Positions 44,077 to 53,063 of a DNA stretch of 64,000 nucleotides are shown piece by piece. A program made the translations under genes and the position numbers. The notes under the pieces were generated by a model. The model worked only from the letters and a program-made list of their open reading frames with translations, did no database searches and was not told the origin of the DNA. Position 1 is the first letter of the stretch; each line of letters opens with the position of its first letter. The DNA comes from Rhizobium rhododendri (lineage in GTDB: Bacteria > Pseudomonadota > Alphaproteobacteria > Rhizobiales > Rhizobiaceae): contig NZ_CP117270.1 in NCBI RefSeq assembly GCF_007000325.2, forward strand, positions 1 through 64,000. The letters are read 5' to 3'.

Positions 44077-44910
44077 TTGAACAAGCTGGATGGAACCGTG
44101 TGCCTGGTGACAGGTGCCGGCCGGGGCATAGGCCGCGAAATCGCTCGTCATCTCGCCAAAGCCGGTGCCGCAGTCGCAGTCGTGGCACGGACTGGCAGCG
44201 AGATTGCCGAAACGGAATCGCTGATCCGCGAGGACGGCGGGACGGCGTTCGCACTGCCAGTCGACCTCGTCGATCGGCATGCGGTAGAGCGCGCGACTGC
44301 GCTCATCGCCGAAAAGCTCGGCCCGGTCGACCTGCTGGTCAACAATCACGGCTCCTTCCGTGCGTTCGGACCGATCTGGGAATGCGATCCCGATGTCTGG
44401 TGGCAAGATGTCGAAATCAATCTGCGTGGCAGCTTTCATACGTCGCGATCGCTTGCACCCGCGATGCTTGAGCGCGGCAAGGGCCGCATCGTCAACCTTG
44501 TCGGCGGCGGCACCGGCAACAGCTTTCCGAACGGCTCCGGCTACGCGTCGAGCAAGGCAGCGATTATGCGCTTTACCGAATGTCTCAACGATACCACCAG
44601 GGAAGGCGGTGTTCTCGCTTTCGCGGTGGATCCGGGACTGGTGCGGACGACTATGACGGAAATGCAGCTCCTGTCGGAGGAAGGGAAAAAGCACCTTCCC
44701 GCAATCCAGCAGCTGTTTGCCGATGGCGTAGACGTGCCTCCGTCGCGTGCCGCCGGCCTCATCGTCGATATCGCCAGCGGCCGCTTCGATGCGCTGTCGG
44801 GGCGTTTGCTGCGCGGCGCCGACGATCGCGATCTGCTGGAAAAAGAGATGAACGAAGTGGTCGCCACCGGCGGCAGGGCGTTGCGTTTCACCAGCCTGTT
44901 TCCCGAGTAG
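44077..44910 (+). CDS. Short-chain dehydrogenase/reductase of unknown substrate
   Basis: The 277-residue NAD(P)-dependent oxidoreductase has TGAGRGIG (10-17), NNHG in place of the usual NNAG, and the YASSK active-site motif following NLVGGGTGNSFPNGSG, where the expected Ser position is hard to place. I start it at the TTG at 44077, which lies six bases after GAGGAG; upstream in-frame codons lack a ribosome site. The C-terminal half is longer than average. It stands alone, divergent from the photolyase gene, so context does not reveal the substrate. Confidence 0.82.
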   Translation: MNKLDGTVCLVTGAGRGIGREIARHLAKAGAAVAVVARTGSEIAETESLIREDGGTAFALPVDLVDRHAVERATALIAEKLGPVDLLVNNHGSFRAFGPIWECDPDVWWQDVEINLRGSFHTSRSLAPAMLERGKGRIVNLVGGGTGNSFPNGSGYASSKAAIMRFTECLNDTTREGGVLAFAVDPGLVRTTMTEMQLLSEEGKKHLPAIQQLFADGVDVPPSRAAGLIVDIASGRFDALSGRLLRGADDRDLLEKEMNEVVATGGRALRFTSLFPE

Positions 44911-45110
44911 ATGCGATTTCGCACGCGGGACCCTGCGGTTACTTTCTCCGGGCTCGGGTGACTCTCTTCTGGATTGCGGATGAGTATCGCTACTCGTGGA
45001 TGCAATCATGGCGAGGTTGCCAATGAAGAGTGTTTTTGACAATTTGGACTTTTAACTGCGCATAGAGCTATACCGCATTGCATTGCCAGCAGCCAGATTC
45101 CGGAGTTTCC

Positions 45111-46121
45111 ATGACCACGACAGCAGAAGCCTTGAAACCTCTTCTTTGGGAACCCAAAAACCTGGTACGCGCGATTCAGGCGGCCGGCGTCACATTATGG
45201 TCGTGGAATGTGGACACGGATGCCTTGGCTATGGACGATCATGCCTATGACTTGTGGGGAATTCCGCGCGGCCAGGATATCAATTTCGAAGACCTTTCTG
45301 CCCACATCCACCCGGCTGACCGTGATCGCGTGCGGGCTGCCTTCACGGCGACAAGGGCTCTCATCGGCGCCTACGAGATCGATTTCCGCGTTATAATCGG
45401 CGAAGAGCTCAAATGGATTTCGGCGCGCGGCCAAGGTGACGATGCTGGAATGGTCAAGCGGATCATGTTCGGTATTTTTATCGATGTCACCGGACGCAAG
45501 CAGGCGGAAGAAGGCCGTGAACTGCTGGCTGGCGAGATGAGCCATCGCGTCAAGAATCTTCTGGCGATCGCTGCAGGGTTAACGGCTATCACTTCCCGCT
45601 CGACTGAGACCACCAACGATATGGCGCGAGAGCTGACACTGCGGTTGACGGCTCTCGGTCGTGCCCACGATCTGGTGCGGCCCGTACCCGGCCAGACGAA
45701 GGAAGCGTCGGCGCTTCTTGGCGACCTGCTTACCGTTCTGCTTGCGCCCTATGACGATCTCGGCGCATTCAGCGGGCGTATCCGCGTTTCCGTACCGCGC
45801 ATGAGCGTCGGGGAATCGGCAACGACAATCCTGGCGCTGATCGTCCATGAACTGGCAACCAATTCCCTGAAGTACGGTGCGCTGTCGGTGGATACCGGGA
45901 TACTCGATGTTTCATGCTCGGCGCATGACGAAGCCGTGACGATCGTTTGGACAGAGCGCGGGGGACCCAAGGTCCGCGCACCCACCGGCGTCGGAGGCTA
46001 CGGCAGCAAGCTCGTCGAGCGAAGCGTTACCGGCCAGCTTCAAGGTTCCATCAAGTACGAATGGTTCGAGGGCGGCGTTGTGGTCACCCTTGTCGTCAAT
46101 CCGTTGCGGCTTGCGAAGTAG
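45111..46121 (+). CDS. PAS-containing HWE-family sensor histidine kinase
   Basis: The 336-residue protein has one PAS fold (about 18-130) and an HWE kinase core. The phosphoacceptor box is EMSHRVKNLLAIAAGL, the N box VHELATNSLKYGAL carries the family's His, and the WxE motif is in VWTERGG. There are no membrane helices, so it is cytoplasmic. No LOV Cys motif is present; the signal is unknown. The start follows CGGAG. No response regulator is adjacent, making it an orphan kinase that may act on a general-stress PhyR-type regulator, as HWE kinases often do. Confidence 0.9.
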   Translation: MTTTAEALKPLLWEPKNLVRAIQAAGVTLWSWNVDTDALAMDDHAYDLWGIPRGQDINFEDLSAHIHPADRDRVRAAFTATRALIGAYEIDFRVIIGEELKWISARGQGDDAGMVKRIMFGIFIDVTGRKQAEEGRELLAGEMSHRVKNLLAIAAGLTAITSRSTETTNDMARELTLRLTALGRAHDLVRPVPGQTKEASALLGDLLTVLLAPYDDLGAFSGRIRVSVPRMSVGESATTILALIVHELATNSLKYGALSVDTGILDVSCSAHDEAVTIVWTERGGPKVRAPTGVGGYGSKLVERSVTGQLQGSIKYEWFEGGVVVTLVVNPLRLAK

Positions 46122-46142
46122 AGCGGATAGCTCGGTTCCGGT

Positions 46143-47600
46143 TTATGACGCTGGCGTCATCCCGGAGAGCACCAATTTTGCCCATCTGACGGCAGCGTCG
46201 TCATCCGGAAATTGCGTGGTATCGACATCGTAGACCGGGCCGATTGCGGAAGGGCCGGCCCGTTTGGCCAGTTCGATCAGTTCTGGGATATAGGAAGCCC
46301 CGGGATGGCCGGGAAGGCGTTTCTCCAGCCGGGCAGCATATCGCTCTGCCAGGATCTCTCCCGGCGCGTGACACCAGATCTCGGCAATGTCCGTGGCGCC
46401 GGACATTTCTATATGCTCCTTAAGGAGTTCGAGCGGCTGAAAGCCGAACCACGCATCGACTATGAAGGTCGAACCGTCGGGCGCATCGCGGATAACCGAC
46501 CATATCGCCTTATAGCTCGCCTTGCCGAGCGTCCGGTTGAACAACCGGTCGACGTCTTCGATGTATTCGAGAAATGGGTTCTTGACCGTGTCGAGGGCAA
46601 GGATCGGCCATCCCGTTGCCTCGGACACCGCATGCGAGAGGCGGCTCTTGCCCGATGCGGGTATGCCGTTGACCATGAGCACGCGTTTGCCGCTGGCCTG
46701 GCGCGAAGGCCAGCCTTGCCGCTGCCTGGCGAGTTCGTGGGCTGCGAGCCCTGCGCCTACTATGCCCGCATCGTCACCGAGTGCTGCGGCTCTGACCGGC
46801 GTGCAGTTCCAGCCTGACACGGCCGGAAGAAACGCCAGCGCCTCGACTGCCGCCTGTCCCATGCCTCCACCGAGCAGCAGCATGGCTGGATCGAAGGCTG
46901 CCGATAGTGTTCCGAGCGCCGCGCGAAGCGGTCCCGCCCAGTTCCTGATGACGCCGAGGGCGCGGTCGTCTCCGTCCCGTGCCTGGCTGAGGATATCCTC
47001 GAACCGCGTTCCGGCCGGATATCCGGCTTCGTCAAGGTGGCGCCCAAGCGCGGTTCCCGAAGATTCGGTTTCGACGCATCCGACCTGTCCGCAGATGCAT
47101 TGCCGGCCGCCGTGGTTGACGACGATATGGCCAAGCTGCCCGGCACTTTGCTTGCCGTTGACGATACGCCCGTTTTCCATCGCCGCACCGCCGATTCCAG
47201 TGCCGATCGTCAGCATCACGGCGCTGCGGGCGCCGCGTGATGCGCCGACGCCGGTCTCGCCGAGCAGCGCCATGCTGCAGTCATTTGCAATGGCCACCGG
47301 CTTGCCGAACGCGCTTTCGATCAGCGTCCTGAAATCGCAGCTCGACAGATCGAGATAACCGCCGGACAGCACGGCCCCCGCATGGGCATCGACGCGCCCG
47401 GGAACGCCGATGCCGATGGCCACGACCTGTGGACCATCGATCTCGCGGATGAGGCCTGAGATGATGTCGATGGCCGTTTCCCGGTCGCGGCTCCCGGGAA
47501 CGATCTTCTTGCTCAGGATCTCTCCGGTCGCGGAGATCAGTGCAGCGCGAATATTCGTACCGCCGATATCGACGCCGATTGCACATTGCTGCGTTTTCAT
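46143..47600 (-). CDS. ROK sugar kinase fused to a C-terminal P-loop kinase
   Basis: The 485-residue protein joins two kinase domains. Residues 1-about 295 are a full ROK kinase: DIGGTNIRAAL (11-21), catalytic Asp 107 in IANDCS, and the zinc site His 158 plus CICGQVGC (168-175). Residues about 305-485 are a separate P-loop domain with Walker A GIPASGKS (312-319), a VDAWFGF Walker B-like stretch and an Arg-rich lid (ERYAARLEKRLPGHPG), as in gluconate- or AAA_33-type kinases. ROK proteins are normally about 300 residues. The aldolase gene lies 15 bases upstream in the same operon. A two-step phosphorylation giving a bisphosphate for the aldolase is an attractive inference. Confidence 0.88.
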   Translation of the reverse strand: MKTQQCAIGVDIGGTNIRAALISATGEILSKKIVPGSRDRETAIDIISGLIREIDGPQVVAIGIGVPGRVDAHAGAVLSGGYLDLSSCDFRTLIESAFGKPVAIANDCSMALLGETGVGASRGARSAVMLTIGTGIGGAAMENGRIVNGKQSAGQLGHIVVNHGGRQCICGQVGCVETESSGTALGRHLDEAGYPAGTRFEDILSQARDGDDRALGVIRNWAGPLRAALGTLSAAFDPAMLLLGGGMGQAAVEALAFLPAVSGWNCTPVRAAALGDDAGIVGAGLAAHELARQRQGWPSRQASGKRVLMVNGIPASGKSRLSHAVSEATGWPILALDTVKNPFLEYIEDVDRLFNRTLGKASYKAIWSVIRDAPDGSTFIVDAWFGFQPLELLKEHIEMSGATDIAEIWCHAPGEILAERYAARLEKRLPGHPGASYIPELIELAKRAGPSAIGPVYDVDTTQFPDDDAAVRWAKLVLSGMTPAS

Positions 47601-47615
47601 GTCTGCGACCGGACC

Positions 47616-48533
47616 TTATGCTGCCTTGCTGGTGCGCGTATTGTAATAGCGCGCAATGATCGCCTGGATATCCTTCAATCTCGAAACCGCGATCGTCGAA
47701 AGCTTCTTTTCCGAGATTTCCCGGTCTATCGAAATGCAGTCCTTCCAAAGCGAACGGCCTGCAATGACGCCCGAAGCGCCGTTCTTCATGGCTGCTTCGA
47801 CCTGGACGAGAAAGGTCTCGTGATCGACACCGGCCGACAGCACGGCCCATGGAACGTTGCCGGCAAGCTTGGTGATGTTGGCGCAGGCTTCTTCCGAGCC
47901 AGGGTAAGGGATCTTCAGCACCTTGGAACCCAATTCCAGGCATGCGCGCGAGCCTTCGAAGATCAGGGCCGGCACTTTCGCTTCGTATTCCGCAGGGCTT
48001 TCACCTTCGAGCCGGTAGGTCAGGAACTCGACGACGAGCAGCAGATCCTCGCGACCGAAATCCTCGATGAAGTGCTTCAATGTTGCAAGGTTCTGCGTGT
48101 TGGCCTCCGGAACATCCATGCGCAGATAGACCATGATCTTGCCGCCGGTGCCGCCGAGTTGGCGAACGCGCCGGGCATCGATGCCTTCCACCATCTTGGA
48201 AATGCGGTAGCCTTCCGGCGATGTGTCCCAACCGGATGCGTCGAGGCCGATCAGAAGCCCGGTGTCGCGCGGAAGAATGCCGCGATCAACGAGATGCGGT
48301 ACGGCGCAGATCGGATCGACCAGCACGCAGCCGGCGTGGGCGGCGAGGTGGCGGGTAATATCGGCCTTGGTATCGCCGAGCATGTCGTTGCCGATCTTCG
48401 CCTGCTCCTCGGGCGTCGAGGCGAGAAGCGACCGCATTCCGCCACGCTGGTCGCACGCGATCACCATCATTGCGCCGTTGGCTCCGCAGATTTGCTGATA
48501 CGCGCGCTGTTCCGCTGTCGTCATGGCTGTCAT
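47616..48533 (-). CDS. Class I aldolase (LacD/YihT type)
   Basis: The 305-residue protein resembles tagatose-1,6-bisphosphate and sulfofructose-phosphate aldolases, Schiff-base enzymes that split a ketose phosphate into two three-carbon units. The likely Schiff-base Lys is 207 in KVLKIPYPG; Lys 132 in GGKIMVYLR and the ACDQRGGM segment (27-34) also fit. I start at the ATG at 48533; GTG one codon earlier and ATG at 48524 are alternatives. It is first in the minus-strand operon, divergent from the SorC regulator. The fused kinase gene follows. Confidence 0.87.
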   Translation of the reverse strand: MTAMTTAEQRAYQQICGANGAMMVIACDQRGGMRSLLASTPEEQAKIGNDMLGDTKADITRHLAAHAGCVLVDPICAVPHLVDRGILPRDTGLLIGLDASGWDTSPEGYRISKMVEGIDARRVRQLGGTGGKIMVYLRMDVPEANTQNLATLKHFIEDFGREDLLLVVEFLTYRLEGESPAEYEAKVPALIFEGSRACLELGSKVLKIPYPGSEEACANITKLAGNVPWAVLSAGVDHETFLVQVEAAMKNGASGVIAGRSLWKDCISIDREISEKKLSTIAVSRLKDIQAIIARYYNTRTSKAA

Positions 48534-48731
48534 CACATCTACTCCCTGTCCGCTGAATTATGGGCGGTTGCTGATCAATTGCTCGACGGAGCCTCTGAAA
48601 ACGGTCACAATTCTGCGATGCGCCACCGGGTGCGGTTGGCGATGGGATAGCCTTGATTTTTAGGCATTTCGGCAGGATTGCGGTTTAGCCGCTTTTCAGC
48701 GATAACTCCTCCAAGTCTCGTTCATGTAACA

Positions 48732-48750
48732 CGTTTCAGAAAGGAATTGC
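48732..48750 (+). promoter_or_regulatory. Candidate SorC operator, copy A
   Basis: CGTTTCAGAAAGGAATTGC matches the sequence at 49754-49772 at 16 of 19 positions. It overlaps the ribosome site of the SorC gene, so binding here would be autoregulatory; part of the match may reflect the ribosome site itself. Confidence 0.4.
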
Positions 48751-48754
48751 AAGA

Positions 48755-49708
48755 GTGCCTCCGCAGCCTTCGCAAGAAACTCCGGCATCGCGCGCCATGC
48801 TGCACATGGTTGCAAAGCTGCACTATGAGGCAGACATGTCGCAGGTTGACATTGCCAAGAAGGTGGGTGTCTCGACGGCGACGGTGTCCCGCCTGCTGCA
48901 GAAGGCCCGTGCAGTCGGGATTGTCAGGATCGAAGTTCTAGACCTCGCCTCACCGGACGAGATCAGGCTCGAACTGATCGAGGCGCTCAAGCTGAAGCGC
49001 GCTGCGGTGATCGATACGCCGGCCTCGGGGGTTCTGGGGTCTCTCGCTGCCCCCTTGGGAAACCTGCTGAAAGATGAGGGCCTCGGAACCGGCTCGGTGC
49101 TCGGCATAGGCTGGGGGAGGGCTATTCGCGAAGTGCTGATGGTTGGCCTGCCCCGTATTCCCGGTATGCTGGTGGTGCCGTTGAACGGCGGCATGCAGCA
49201 GGCGGCGCAGCACTTCCAGATCAATGAGTTTGTCCGCCTGGCTGCCGAACATGTCGGCGGCACGCCCCGTTTCCTGCACGCGCCGTATCTCTCTTCGACG
49301 GATCTGCGCGAGGCATTTCTCAGCGACCCCTTCGTGCGCGAGACCACTGGTCTTTGGGACCGCATGGATTGCTGCATCGTCGGAATAGGACTTCCCCACG
49401 CCATAAATCCACCCGAAGCGAGTGCCGCCACGCTGAACGAGCAGGCGCTGAGTGCCGTCGGCGATGTCATCCGCCACTATGTCGACATCGATGGCCGGAT
49501 GCTGACCTGGGTAGGCGAGGAGCGGATGATTGCAGCTTCGCCCGAGCAATTGCGTCGTACCGGATTGGCGATCGGCGTCGTTGCCACCGTCGAGAAGGCG
49601 GCCGGCGTCATCGGCGCAGTGCGCGCGGGCATGATCAATGCCCTCGTTACGGACACCGCCACCGCGCAGGCCATCCTCGACATTCTGCGCGCGGAAGCGA
49701 CACGCTGA
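48755..49708 (+). CDS. SorC/DeoR-type sugar-binding transcriptional regulator
   Basis: The 317-residue protein has an N-terminal helix-turn-helix (about 28-50: MSQVDIAKKVGVSTATVSRLLQKAR) and a C-terminal sugar-phosphate-sensing domain of the SorC family (GSVLGIGWGRAIREVL; VVPLNGG). Such proteins usually sense a phosphorylated sugar intermediate. It starts at GTG 48755, nine bases after AAGGAA. It lies between the aldolase operon (divergent) and the ABC importer (same strand, 163 bases on) and very probably controls both. Confidence 0.9.
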   Translation: MPPQPSQETPASRAMLHMVAKLHYEADMSQVDIAKKVGVSTATVSRLLQKARAVGIVRIEVLDLASPDEIRLELIEALKLKRAAVIDTPASGVLGSLAAPLGNLLKDEGLGTGSVLGIGWGRAIREVLMVGLPRIPGMLVVPLNGGMQQAAQHFQINEFVRLAAEHVGGTPRFLHAPYLSSTDLREAFLSDPFVRETTGLWDRMDCCIVGIGLPHAINPPEASAATLNEQALSAVGDVIRHYVDIDGRMLTWVGEERMIAASPEQLRRTGLAIGVVATVEKAAGVIGAVRAGMINALVTDTATAQAILDILRAEATR

Positions 49709-49753
49709 GCATCTCGGAAAGTCCATTCGCATTCATTCAAAAATAAGGAAATT

Positions 49754-49772
49754 CGTTTCAGGAAGAAATTTC
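49754..49772 (+). promoter_or_regulatory. Candidate SorC operator, copy B
   Basis: CGTTTCAGGAAGAAATTTC lies in the promoter region of the ABC importer and repeats copy A at 16 of 19 positions. GAAATT (49748) and AAATTTC (49766) give it dyad symmetry. TTGACG follows at 49775-49780 and may be a -35. Confidence 0.45.
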
Positions 49773-49871
49773 ACTTGACGAGAGGTGCATCTCGGCATGA
49801 GGATCGTGTTGGCCGGTTTCCAGGAGGGGACGCCGTCTAGCATAGAACACTAGCTCATAATGGAGGAGACT

Positions 49872-50864
49872 ATGAAGCGTCGTTCATTCTTCAAGGTTGC
49901 CGCTGCTGCGGCAATTGTAACATCCACAGCCCTGACCGCAGGTCACGCCGGCGCTGCGGACAAGAAATATACAATCGCACTCGTACCCGGCCTGACCACA
50001 GACGCTTTCTACATCACCATGCGCAAGGGTGCCGAGGCTGCTGCCAAGGCTGTTGGCGCTCAACTGGTGTTCCAGGGTGCACCCGATTTCAATCCGGTCA
50101 CGCAGGTGCCGGTGCTTGACGCGGTCATTGCCAAGAAGCCTGATGCCATCCTGATCGCCCCGACCGACAAGGACCAGCTGGTCCAGCCGCTGAAAAAGGC
50201 GAGCGACGCCGGTATTCCGGTTATCACCGTCGATACGTTCATCGGCACGGGCGTGTATCAAACCGGCGCCGGCAATGCCGATTTCCCGCTCTCCTACATC
50301 GCATCCGACAATGTGCTCGGCGGTGAAATCGCTGCCCGCGCGCTGGCAACTGCCGTTGGCGACAAGGGCAAGGTCTATGTCTCCAACGTCAAGCCGGGCG
50401 TCTCGACGACCGACCAGCGCGAGCAGGGCTTCAAGAAGGAAATGGCCGCCAACCATCCGAATATCCAAGTGCTCGACACGCAGTTCAACGACAACGATGC
50501 CAACAAGGCAGCGTCCCAGGTTCAGGCAGTCTTTGCCCGCAACCCGGATCTCGTCGGTGTGTTCGGCGCCAACCTGTTTTCGGCTCTCGGATCGGCCACA
50601 GGCGTCAAGCAGGCGGGCAAGACGGGCGCGGTCAAGGTCGTCGCCTTCGATGCACCGACCAGCATGGTCGACAATCTCAAGTCCGGCCTGGTCGATGTTG
50701 CCATCGCCCAGCATCCGGCCGAGATCGGCTATTTCGGTGTCATGGCCGCCTATGCGCACCTGACCGGCAATTCCATCCCGACCGCAATCGGCACGGGCTT
50801 TACCATCATCAACAAGGCCAATGTGTCCGACCCAAAGGTCGCGAAGTACATCTACTCTGACTAA
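49872..50864 (+). CDS. Periplasmic sugar-binding protein of ABC importer (RbsB/FrcB type)
   Basis: The 330-residue protein has a signal peptide starting MKRRSFFKVAAAAA, with an Arg pair that permits twin-arginine export, and cleavage near AGA at 28. The body is a type I periplasmic-binding fold (YTIALVPGLTTDAFYITMRKGAEAAAKAVG; VFGANLFSALG). It supplies substrate to the permease and single-domain ATPase. I start it at 49872 with GGAGGAG upstream; the ATG at 49860 is within that site's lead. Ligand unknown; context implies the sugar processed by the two-kinase fusion. Confidence 0.92.
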   Translation: MKRRSFFKVAAAAAIVTSTALTAGHAGAADKKYTIALVPGLTTDAFYITMRKGAEAAAKAVGAQLVFQGAPDFNPVTQVPVLDAVIAKKPDAILIAPTDKDQLVQPLKKASDAGIPVITVDTFIGTGVYQTGAGNADFPLSYIASDNVLGGEIAARALATAVGDKGKVYVSNVKPGVSTTDQREQGFKKEMAANHPNIQVLDTQFNDNDANKAASQVQAVFARNPDLVGVFGANLFSALGSATGVKQAGKTGAVKVVAFDAPTSMVDNLKSGLVDVAIAQHPAEIGYFGVMAAYAHLTGNSIPTAIGTGFTIINKANVSDPKVAKYIYSD

Positions 50865-50873
50865 TCCAAAGGG

Positions 50874-50905
50874 CGCCCGCGGTCGGTCTCTATCCTCCGC
50901 GGGCG
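50874..50905 (+). other. Stem-loop behind the binding-protein gene
   Basis: CGCCCGCGG and CCGCGGGCG form nine pairs around 14 bases, ten bases after the stop codon. There is no T run. It resembles the hairpins behind the other binding-protein genes. Confidence 0.65.
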
Positions 50906-50969
50906 GTTTCCAGCGTCAATTTGTAACGCATGCAGCCTTAGGCCGCAGGCCCTGCTCCTGGATGAAAAA

Positions 50970-52034
50970 ATGACAAGCACTGTCGAAACCCCGCCGAAGG
51001 CGGACCTGCATGTCGCGCCTCAGGCGGACCATGCCGACCAGACCAAAAGCCTGATCACGCGGATCGCCCAATTGCGTGCCTGGTTGTTTCTCGCCGCGCT
51101 GATCCTCGTGTTCGAGATCTGGTCACGCCTTTCGTTCGGCGGAACATTCGTGTTCTCGCCTTTCAATTGGCAGTCGATCGCGATCTTTGCCGTTGCGCCG
51201 CTGCTTCTTGCCATCGGCCAGACCTTCGTCATCATTTCGGGCGGCATCGATTTGTCGATGGGCTTTATCATGGGGCTTGCCGCCGTGGTGGCTGCGCACA
51301 TGACCAACATAGCCGGCCTCTACATGCCGCTGCCGGCTGCCATGATCTTCGGCATTCTCGTCGCCATCCTGGTCGCCACCATTCCGGGCGTCGTCAACGG
51401 GCTGCTGATATCGCGGCTGAAAGTTCCGCCCTTCATCGGCACGCTCGGTATGTTCGGCGTCGCACGCGGCGCGGCTTTCCTGCTCGCCGGTGGAACGACG
51501 GTGCCTGTCAACAACGACTATTTCGCCATCCTGGGCAACGGCCGCATCTTCGGCATTCCCTACCTGGTCATCGTCACGGCGGTGTTTGTGCTGCTCATGC
51601 ATTACCTGCTCAGCCAGACCCGCTTCGGCCAGCATAACTACGCGATCGGCGCCAACGCACAGGCTGCCCGTCGCGCCGGGATCGATATCAAGCGCCATCT
51701 GATGCGGCTTTACATGCTGTCGGCGGCCTGCGCTGGCCTTGGCGGTGCGCTCTATGCCGCGCGCTTCACGGCAGGTGCTGCCCAGGCGGGCGAACCGCTG
51801 TTACTCGATTGCGTTGCGGCCGTGGTCATCGGTGGTGCCAGCCTCTTTGGCGGATCCGGATCGATCCTCGGAACCGTTGCCGGCGCGCTGGTCATCGCCG
51901 TCATCCAGTACGGTCTCGTCTTCCTCAATGTCGAACCCTTCTGGCAGTTCATCGCCGTGGGCGTCGTCATCATCATTTCGGTTCTCATTGACCAGGCCCA
52001 GCGCCGGTTCACCGGAGCAAAGCAAGATGAATAG
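50970..52034 (+). CDS. Sugar ABC importer permease (RbsC/FrcC type)
   Basis: The 354-residue membrane protein has a 30-residue hydrophilic N-terminus, eight to ten hydrophobic segments and the signatures GQTFVIISGGIDLSMGF and AVVIGGASLFGGSG. It ends inside the ATPase gene with an eight-base overlap. Confidence 0.93.
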   Translation: MTSTVETPPKADLHVAPQADHADQTKSLITRIAQLRAWLFLAALILVFEIWSRLSFGGTFVFSPFNWQSIAIFAVAPLLLAIGQTFVIISGGIDLSMGFIMGLAAVVAAHMTNIAGLYMPLPAAMIFGILVAILVATIPGVVNGLLISRLKVPPFIGTLGMFGVARGAAFLLAGGTTVPVNNDYFAILGNGRIFGIPYLVIVTAVFVLLMHYLLSQTRFGQHNYAIGANAQAARRAGIDIKRHLMRLYMLSAACAGLGGALYAARFTAGAAQAGEPLLLDCVAAVVIGGASLFGGSGSILGTVAGALVIAVIQYGLVFLNVEPFWQFIAVGVVIIISVLIDQAQRRFTGAKQDE

Positions 52035-52773
52035 CCAGACCCCTCTGCTCGAAGTCCGCAACCTGTCCCGCAGCTTCGGCGCGGTCAAAGCGCTGGAAAA
52101 CTGCTCGCTGGTCGTCCATCCCGGCGAAGTGGTAGCGCTGGCTGGAGACAATGGCGCCGGCAAGACGACAATGATCAAGACGATTTCCGGCGTCTATCCG
52201 CCGACCTCCGGAGACATCCTCATCGAGGGCAAGCCTGTGTCGTTTTCCTCGCCGCAGGACGCGCGGGAAAAAGGCATCGAGACGATCTATCAGGACCTGG
52301 CGCTTGCCGATAACCTGACCATCGGTGCCAACATCTTCCTCGGCCGCGAGCCGATGAAAAAGGCCTTCGGCTTCCTGCCGGTCATCGATCGCCAGGCTAT
52401 GGCCGAGGCTGCCCGCAAGACGATGGCGACACTGGATTTCCATGTAAAACGTCTCGATGCGCCGGTTAGCAACTTTTCCGGCGGCCAGCGGCAGGCGGTG
52501 GCAATCGGCCGTGCCGTCTACTGGAATGCCCGCATCCTGATCATGGACGAGCCGACGGCAGCCCTCGGCGTGCCCGAGCAGCGCAAGGTCGTGGCGCTCA
52601 TCAAATCCCTGAAAGCGCAAGGGCGAGGCGTGGTTTTCATTTCCCATAACCTGCAGGATATTTTTGCCGTCTCCGACCGGATCGTCGTCCTGCGTCGCGG
52701 CATCGTTGCCGGCGAAAGAAAGATTGCCGAAACCACTCATGACGAGATCGTCAAGCTGATGATCGGCGGATAG
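52027..52773 (+). CDS. Sugar ABC importer ATPase, single domain (FrcA type)
   Basis: The 248-residue ATPase has Walker A GDNGAGKT, signature FSGGQRQAVAIGRAV and Walker B LIMDEPTAALG. Unlike RbsA it has one nucleotide-binding domain, as in the fructose importer FrcBCA of Sinorhizobium, so it should act as a homodimer. The binding-protein, permease, ATPase order also matches FrcBCA. Confidence 0.93.
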   Translation: MNSQTPLLEVRNLSRSFGAVKALENCSLVVHPGEVVALAGDNGAGKTTMIKTISGVYPPTSGDILIEGKPVSFSSPQDAREKGIETIYQDLALADNLTIGANIFLGREPMKKAFGFLPVIDRQAMAEAARKTMATLDFHVKRLDAPVSNFSGGQRQAVAIGRAVYWNARILIMDEPTAALGVPEQRKVVALIKSLKAQGRGVVFISHNLQDIFAVSDRIVVLRRGIVAGERKIAETTHDEIVKLMIGG

Positions 52774-53063
52774 CTGCAGGTCTCCTGGTTTCTCCGAACG
52801 GCGATGCAGGTCGCCGTTTGTGGACCTCATGCAGGGGTGCCTGCCGCAGTCAAACTCCTGAGCATTCTCGCATCGCCGGAAGACGCCGCAGAGCAATTGT
52901 GCGCAGTGCGGGGTGCTCCGGCGTGGGCTCTCATAACCTTGGGTAAAAGGCAGGCTCATCCCGCAAACATTACGTTTTTAGGTTGCATCTCCCGCTGGCG
53001 GTTCTAGATCTCTTCCGCAACGCGCTTTGCATGTTGATCCGCATGATCCGGGAGGAGGAAATC

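Noticed and set aside
52804..53007. 67-codon open frame between the ABC ATPase and MFS genes
   Set aside because: No ribosome site, no family resemblance, and a product rich in unrelated residues.
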